From JBCCOW01 sp039025855 (lineage in GTDB: Bacteria > Planctomycetota > Phycisphaerae > Phycisphaerales > Phycisphaeraceae), in NCBI GenBank assembly GCA_039025855.1, contig JBCCNL010000002.1, positions 1 to 64,000 of the forward strand: a stretch of 64,000 nt of DNA, in the 5' to 3' direction. This document shows, one piece after another, positions 59,110 through 64,000 of the stretch. The notes beneath the pieces were generated by a model. The model was not told the origin of the DNA. It was given only the letters and a program-made list of their open reading frames with translations, and searched no databases. A program made the translations under genes and the position numbers. Within the stretch, counting starts at the first letter, position 1. Each line of letters begins with the position of its first letter.

Positions 59110-62079
59110 ATGGATCCCCACACCATGACGCGCCTGTTCTGGCTCTGCTCTACCGCACTCACCGCCGCACTCGCCCTCGCTCACGCCGGCCCGACCCATG
59201 CCGATACCGTGATCGACGCCACCGACGCCGGCAAGCTCATCCGTATCGCCGAGGACGGCAGCGGGGCGTCGCTCAACGTGGTCTCGGTTCAGGGCCAGCC
59301 TTTCAAGAACGCCGTCCGGGTCCGCGTCACCCAACCCACCGACCCGGTCTGGTCCGTGCAGCTGCTGTCACAGGCGTCCACCACCGCGGTCAAGGCCGGC
59401 GACACCCTCGTCGTCCGCTACGCCATCAAAGGCCAGGGCATCAACGGCAGCACGCCCGACGTCCGCGCCCTATTCCAGAAGATGCAGGGCCAGTACGAAC
59501 TCCTCGGCGAATCCAAGAGCAACCCGGGTGACGACTGGGTTCAGCGTGAGATCAAGGCCGTCGCAGATAAGGACTACCCCGCCGGGGCGTTGACCGTCAC
59601 CTTCCATCTGGGCAGCACCGCACAGTTGGTCGAGATCGGCGGTGTCGATGTCCGGGTCCATACCACCGACTCGGCCTCCGAATCCTCCCCCCAGGCGTCC
59701 GACCCAGGCCAAACACTGATCGACGGCCGCGTCGCCAACCGTCTCAACGGCATCGCCGAACCCGGCAGCGGCGCGACCGTCCGCACCATCGCTGTTGAGG
59801 GCCAGCCCTTCCGCACTACACTCCGCGCCGAGGTCACCCGCACCACCGACCCTGTCTGGGCCGCACAAGTGCTCTCCCAAGGCTCAGCCTTCGCCGTCGC
59901 CCCCGGCGACACACTCAAGGGCACTTACTACATCCGTGCCGAACCCGTCAACGGCAGCACGCCCACTGTGCCCGGCTACTTCCAGAAAACCAAGGGCACC
60001 TATGAACTGCTCGCCTACCTCGACACCAAACCCACCGCCACTTGGCAGAAACGCTCCTTCGAAACCAAAGCCACCAAGGCCTACGCCCCCGGCGACCTCT
60101 CAGTGTCCTTCCACCTCGGGAGCACCCCGCAGATCGTCGAGATCGCCGCCGTCCATGTGACGGTCCACAAAGCCGAAGCCAACGCCCGCAAACCCGGTGC
60201 TCCGCCCACTCGCCCCACAGTGACGACACCCCCCACCGAACCCGCTCGCACCACCGGCGCACCACCCACCCAAGCCGTGCCCAACCCCATCGACCCCGCG
60301 CTCCTCCAACGCCTCGGCCCCAACGCCAAACTCCTCATCGCCGGCAACCGGCCCGGCAACCTCGAAGGCCCCGGCCCCGCACCCGGTGCCACCCTCGATG
60401 TCGTGGCCATCACCGGCGAAGACTTCCAGCAGGCCGCACGCGTCCACGTCCCCGCCGCCACCGATCCGGTCTGGAACGCCCAGCTCACCACCCCCGCCTC
60501 ACTCGGTGCGATCAAAACCGGCGACGTGCTCTACGGCCTCATCGACATCCGCGGCGAATCCCGACGCGAGTCCGGCGGCGCCCAGTTCACCGCCTGGCTC
60601 CAGGCCCCCGGCACCGACGACACCGGCGTCCAAGCACCGAACGGCGAAACCCGAACCTGGACCGAGCTCCGCAAGCTCGACGGCGCCCCCGGCCCCCGCT
60701 GGTCCCGACGATTCTTCAGCGTCACCGCCACCCAGGACTTCGCCCCCGGCGAGGTCAACCTCTCCTTCCACCTCGGCGTCATCCCCCAGACCGTCGACGT
60801 CGCCAACGTCCTGCTCTGGAACCTCGGCCCCAACGCCGACACCTCCGGCCTCGCCCACACCCGACTCACCTACGAAGGTCAAGACCCCAACGCACCCTGG
60901 CGTGCCGAGGCCATGCGTCGCATCGATCAACACCGCAAGGCCGACCTCACCATCGAGGTCTCCGACCGCACCCGCCGCCCCATCCCCGACGCACAGGTCC
61001 ATGTCGAGCTCACCCGCCACGCCTTCGGCTTCGGCACCTTCCTCGAGAACGAATCCCCCGTCCTCAAGGACTCCGCAGACGCCCGCCGCTACACCGACGT
61101 CGTCACCCGCTACCACAACCGCGTCACCGCCCCGTCTTACGCCGCCCAGACCTGGGGCTGGCCCGACCCCGCCACCGCCGAACGCTACACCAGGACCATG
61201 CAGTGGGCGGTCGCCAACGGCTTCAAGACCAAGGCCCACACCGTCGTCTGGTCCCGCTTCGACTGGTCGCCCGCCACATGGTCCGCCGCGAAGCACGATG
61301 CCGGCGAACTCCGCCAGGCTATGGAGACCTACATCCGTGATGTCATGACCCGGCTCGACCACCTCGGGGTCCACGAGATCGAGTTCTGGAACGAGCCCGC
61401 CAGCTTCCAGCAGATCGAAGAGGTCATCACCGACCCCGCCCTCCGCGCCGACCTCTTCAAGCTCGGCCAGTCCCTCGCACCGAACGCCAAGCTCATCATC
61501 AACGAGCACACCATCCTCTCCGCCGGCGGCCTCAACACCGCCCGGCAGGACGCCTACTTCGCCATCATCCAGGACCTGCTCGACCGCGGCGCACCCGTCG
61601 CCGGCATCGGCATGCAGGCCCACATGGGCGAAGACTTCACACCGCCCACCAAGGTCTGGGAAATCCTCGACCGCTTCGCTCATTTCAACCTCCCGATCCA
61701 GATCACCGAGTTCGACCTCAACACCGAAGACGAACTGACCCAGGCCGAGTACACCCGCGACTTCTACCTCGCCCTCCTCGCTCATCCGTCCGTTGAAGCC
61801 ATCACCACCTGGGGCTTCTGGGAACCCGTCATGTGGGTCCCCGGTGCCGAGATGTGGCGGCAGGACTGGACGATCAAGCCCAACGGTGAGGCCTTCCACA
61901 AGCTCCTCACCGACACCCTCCACACCGACGAACGCACGACCACCGACCGCAAGGGCATCGCCACCGTCCGCGGCTTCCACGGCCAGTATCTCATCACCAT
62001 CACCCACAACGGCAAGCGCGTGACGAAGGAAGCCACCCTCGACCACGACGGCGAAACCCTCCGCATCACGCTCGACTGA
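59110..62079 (+). CDS. Secreted GH10 endo-beta-1,4-xylanase with three tandem N-terminal modules
   Basis: A 989-residue protein with a signal peptide (MTRLFWLCSTALTAALALAHAG, start 59110 or 59125). Residues about 35-195, 203-358 and 397-575 are three similar beta modules; each has a TDPVW strand about 45 residues in and an FHLGSTAQ/FHLGSTPQ/FHLGVIPQ strand near its end. They look like CBM4/9-type xylan-binding modules. The GH10 domain spans about 597-960, with acid/base Glu762 in IEFWNEPASF and nucleophile Glu867 in QITEFDLNT, plus HTVVWSRFDW and GIGMQAHMGED. Endo-cleavage of xylan is the expected activity. The SGNH hydrolase gene follows after 24 nt, consistent with removal of acetyl groups from the same substrate. 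Confidence 0.9.
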   Translation: MDPHTMTRLFWLCSTALTAALALAHAGPTHADTVIDATDAGKLIRIAEDGSGASLNVVSVQGQPFKNAVRVRVTQPTDPVWSVQLLSQASTTAVKAGDTLVVRYAIKGQGINGSTPDVRALFQKMQGQYELLGESKSNPGDDWVQREIKAVADKDYPAGALTVTFHLGSTAQLVEIGGVDVRVHTTDSASESSPQASDPGQTLIDGRVANRLNGIAEPGSGATVRTIAVEGQPFRTTLRAEVTRTTDPVWAAQVLSQGSAFAVAPGDTLKGTYYIRAEPVNGSTPTVPGYFQKTKGTYELLAYLDTKPTATWQKRSFETKATKAYAPGDLSVSFHLGSTPQIVEIAAVHVTVHKAEANARKPGAPPTRPTVTTPPTEPARTTGAPPTQAVPNPIDPALLQRLGPNAKLLIAGNRPGNLEGPGPAPGATLDVVAITGEDFQQAARVHVPAATDPVWNAQLTTPASLGAIKTGDVLYGLIDIRGESRRESGGAQFTAWLQAPGTDDTGVQAPNGETRTWTELRKLDGAPGPRWSRRFFSVTATQDFAPGEVNLSFHLGVIPQTVDVANVLLWNLGPNADTSGLAHTRLTYEGQDPNAPWRAEAMRRIDQHRKADLTIEVSDRTRRPIPDAQVHVELTRHAFGFGTFLENESPVLKDSADARRYTDVVTRYHNRVTAPSYAAQTWGWPDPATAERYTRTMQWAVANGFKTKAHTVVWSRFDWSPATWSAAKHDAGELRQAMETYIRDVMTRLDHLGVHEIEFWNEPASFQQIEEVITDPALRADLFKLGQSLAPNAKLIINEHTILSAGGLNTARQDAYFAIIQDLLDRGAPVAGIGMQAHMGEDFTPPTKVWEILDRFAHFNLPIQITEFDLNTEDELTQAEYTRDFYLALLAHPSVEAITTWGFWEPVMWVPGAEMWRQDWTIKPNGEAFHKLLTDTLHTDERTTTDRKGIATVRGFHGQYLITITHNGKRVTKEATLDHDGETLRITLD

Positions 62080-62103
62080 TCCCTTACTCAACTCGCACAC
62101 ACC

Positions 62104-62961
62104 ATGATCCAGGCACACCGGACACAACACACCCCTCTGCTCGCCGGGCTCTTCGCCCTGCTGAGCGTGTGTGGCACCGTTGACGCCAAGCCGGTCAAGG
62201 TCGCCTTCATCGGCGACTCCCCCACCGTCCACTACACCCAGGCCGATCAGTCCCTCGCCGACACCCCCGTCTTCCACGCAACCCCCGACACCCCGCTCGG
62301 CCAGACCCTCGCCAAGCACAACGCCAACTGGCACGCCGTCGTCATCGCCGCCCACGGCCTCACCACCCAGGCCTGGCCCCACCGCGACGGTGACTGGAAC
62401 CCCGACCCCGACGGCTTCAACCGCCTCGACCTCCTCCTCAACGAACAGCCCGACCTCGTCGTCCTCATGCTCGGCACCAACGACGCGCTCCACATCGGGC
62501 GTCACCCCGACCAAGCCGACCAACGTGAACAGGCCTACCGCAACGCCCTTGCCCGCCTGCTCGACGCCCTCCCCGCTGACACCTCGGTCCTGCTTCTCAC
62601 CCTTCCCCCCATCATCGAAGCCACGCCGACCAACACCGAAGTCGATAGCGCCACCGTCAACCAAACGCTCGACCGCTTCAATCAGCACCTCCGCCAAATC
62701 GCCGCCGAGCGTGACCGCACCGCCCTCTTCGACTACCGCGCCTGGGTCACCTCGCTCGACAACTGGCCCGCCTACTACAACGACGACGGCGTCCACTTCT
62801 GGGGCAGCCTCAACAACGTCTGGGGCAACATCATCGCCCGTGACCGCATTATCCAGGCCGTGCAAGCCGAGCTGCAAGCACCGGCCCCGTCTCACCCCCA
62901 AGCCCAAGGAGAAAGACCCCGCCGCTCACCCGATTTGTGCGAAGCCCAACCCGACTTCTGA
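62104..62961 (+). CDS. Secreted SGNH/GDSL-type esterase
   Basis: A 285-residue protein with a signal peptide (LLAGLFALLSVCGTVDAKP). Block I is VAFIGDSPTVHY with nucleophile Ser39, block III is LMLGTNDALH with the oxyanion Asn, and block V is YYNDDGVHFWG with the catalytic Asp and His. A basic, Pro-rich tail of about 30 residues ends the protein. It probably deacetylates xylan oligomers produced by the GH10 enzyme encoded directly upstream. Confidence 0.83.
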   Translation: MIQAHRTQHTPLLAGLFALLSVCGTVDAKPVKVAFIGDSPTVHYTQADQSLADTPVFHATPDTPLGQTLAKHNANWHAVVIAAHGLTTQAWPHRDGDWNPDPDGFNRLDLLLNEQPDLVVLMLGTNDALHIGRHPDQADQREQAYRNALARLLDALPADTSVLLLTLPPIIEATPTNTEVDSATVNQTLDRFNQHLRQIAAERDRTALFDYRAWVTSLDNWPAYYNDDGVHFWGSLNNVWGNIIARDRIIQAVQAELQAPAPSHPQAQGERPRRSPDLCEAQPDF

Positions 62962-63042
62962 ATCGATCTTGATTAGCCGACGCTGTGCCGGCTTTGTGTT
63001 TAACGCTTTTTCCCGTTTCATCTCTTCCAAAGGAGAACCCCC

Positions 63043-63741
63043 ATGAAAGCTCAGTCCATTCTTTTCTCGTCGTCCGCCTGCCTCGTGTTAGCCGGAGCGT
63101 TTTCGGCCACCGCCAGCGCTTCAACCCTCATCGCCGACTTCGACGGCAATGGGGTCCTGCCCGTGACCAGCGGAACGACCGTGTCCGGCTTCAACAGCAC
63201 GAACGCGGCCGAGTTGACGTTTACCGACGCGAGCGGTTTTGATCTCATAGCTCAGACACAGTACAACTTCGGCGCATTTACGGAACCAGAGCGCGAAGCG
63301 GTGTTTACATCCATCGGTGCAGCGGGGGCCACGGCCGCCGCGGGTGCTACCGATCAAGCCTTCTTTCTGGATTACAGCTTTAACGAAACCTCCCCGGACC
63401 CATCCGCGACGAACCTGATCTCAATTGCTTTCTTCGATTCGGCCTTCACCCAGCTTTCCGAGAGCGTCTCCATCAACGGCACGACCGGCGGCACCGCGGT
63501 CTTCACGCTCAACGCAGCCGACGGCGCAGCCATCACCGCGGCGGTTAACAACGGCTTCTTCAACCTCGAGATCTTCTCCAACCGCCCGGATGGTGGTGCC
63601 AGCGGCACGCTCCAGATTGATAACTTCAGCGTCGGCGTGGTGTCCGATACCGTCATCCCCGAGCCCGGGACCATGGCCCTCTTCGGCATCGGCGCCGCGC
63701 TCGTCGTCGGCGGCCGACGTCGCCGTACCGCCAAGGCCTGA
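63043..63741 (+). CDS. PEP-CTERM sorting domain protein
   Basis: A 232-residue exported protein; AAAGGAG precedes ATG 63043. The signal peptide is MKAQSILFSSSACLVLAGAF...ASAS. The beta-rich body ends LQIDNFSVGVVSD and is followed by VIPEPGTMALFGIG, a helix and GGRRRRTAKA. It is the last gene of the LacI-linked plus-strand group and is closed by a strong terminator. Confidence 0.88.
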   Translation: MKAQSILFSSSACLVLAGAFSATASASTLIADFDGNGVLPVTSGTTVSGFNSTNAAELTFTDASGFDLIAQTQYNFGAFTEPEREAVFTSIGAAGATAAAGATDQAFFLDYSFNETSPDPSATNLISIAFFDSAFTQLSESVSINGTTGGTAVFTLNAADGAAITAAVNNGFFNLEIFSNRPDGGASGTLQIDNFSVGVVSDTVIPEPGTMALFGIGAALVVGGRRRRTAKA

Positions 63742-63758
63742 GTCTGCACGATCCTCCG

Positions 63759-63790
63759 CCCGCGGACGATTAACCCCGTCCGCGGGTTTT
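63759..63790 (+). terminator. Rho-independent terminator after the last PEP-CTERM gene
   Basis: A perfect 10-bp stem (CCCGCGGACG with CGTCCGCGGG) with an 8-nt loop is followed by four T. It closes the pseudopilin/GH10/SGNH/PEP-CTERM group. Confidence 0.8.
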
Positions 63791-63902
63791 CGCCGGAACC
63801 CTCACCCACCTAGCAACCTACGCGGTTAATCTCCCGGGCCAACGCCGACCGCGCCGCCGGCACACGCTTGTCCCTCTGATCCGTCACGCCTCAACGCCCG
63901 CC

Positions 63903-64000
63903 ATGACCCTCTCGCAACGCCACATCCACCTCGACTTCCACACCTCTCCCCTCATCGATGGCATCGGCAGAGACTTCGACCCTGACGCCTTCGGCGACAC
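63903..64000 (+). CDS. Start of a glycoside-hydrolase-like protein (cut by window edge)
   Basis: The visible 32 codons read MTLSQRHIHLDFHTSPLIDG and continue IGRDFDPDAF. The HLDFHTS..I.GIG..FD pattern opens a family of cytoplasmic TIM-barrel proteins annotated as alpha-L-fucosidase-like or as carrying a beta-galactosidase trimerisation domain. The catalytic part is outside the window, so the assignment rests on the N-terminus alone. Confidence 0.6.
   Translation, partial: MTLSQRHIHLDFHTSPLIDGIGRDFDPDAFGD

Noticed and set aside
62950..62985. A third copy of the ATCGAT element before the last PEP-CTERM gene
   Set aside because: GAATCGATCTTGATT has the ATCGAT core only; the flanking TTn and nAA and the AAAAGTT arm are absent.

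Overview
The window is high-GC DNA that I attribute to a planctomycete of the class Phycisphaerae or a close relative. The basis is the combination of five pseudopilin-like genes with the FTLIELLVVISII signature and an H...DGH tail, six proteins ending in a VIPEP/SIPEP-type PEP-CTERM sorting tag, one LEPR-XLL protein, many large secreted carbohydrate-active enzymes, and frequent weak or absent Shine-Dalgarno sites. This taxonomic call is inference; no rRNA or other marker is present. I saw no tRNA, rRNA or CRISPR array.

Region 1 (1-15.7 kb, plus an outlier at 33-35 kb) is a polysaccharide-use locus headed by a LacI-type regulator (1020-2009). Seven copies of a palindrome, consensus GAGCAACNGTTGCTC, lie near its promoters. 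Six of them start 33-38 nt downstream of a recognisable -35 box, so they look like repressor operators. The genes they control would be a secreted protein plus a GH39-like hydrolase, a PEP-CTERM protein, a GH78-like rhamnosidase, a pseudopilin, an esterase with a DASS transporter, a GH43-like enzyme, an SGNH esterase with a GH172-like enzyme, and a GH42 beta-galactosidase at 33 kb. The chemistry suggests a rhamnose-, arabinose- and galactose-containing, probably acetylated, plant or algal polysaccharide.

Region 2 (15.9-32.5 kb) sits inside that regulon and has a different job. On the minus strand, five overlapping genes encode arginine catabolism by the succinyltransferase (AST) route: an M20 hydrolase, then astC-like, astA, astD and astB. 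On the plus strand follow a co-catalytic metallopeptidase, a secreted cyanophycinase-like S51 peptidase, a secreted M14 carboxypeptidase, a pseudopilin, a second metallopeptidase and a YfcC/ArcD-type transporter carrying an inserted LysM-like domain. Together they read as a pathway that digests an arginine-rich polymer such as cyanophycin outside the cytoplasm, imports the products and degrades arginine.

Region 3 (35.4-50.8 kb) is a second sugar locus under a GntR-type regulator with a sugar-binding C-terminal domain. It holds a predicted toroid enzyme (divergent), a PEP-CTERM protein, a pseudopilin, a 1221-residue clan-A hydrolase, a GH78-like protein, a 1263-residue LEPR-XLL modular hydrolase and a Tat-exported sulfatase. 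Region 4 (50.9-64 kb) is a third locus around a second LacI regulator (56995-58089): a PEP-CTERM protein, a DUF5060/apiosidase-like hydrolase and a beta-helix protein on the minus strand; a pseudopilin, a GH10 xylanase, an SGNH hydrolase and a PEP-CTERM protein on the plus strand; then the start of another glycosidase. A conserved AT-rich element is shared by two promoters of this locus.

A degraded IS3-type transposase lies at the left end (380-845).
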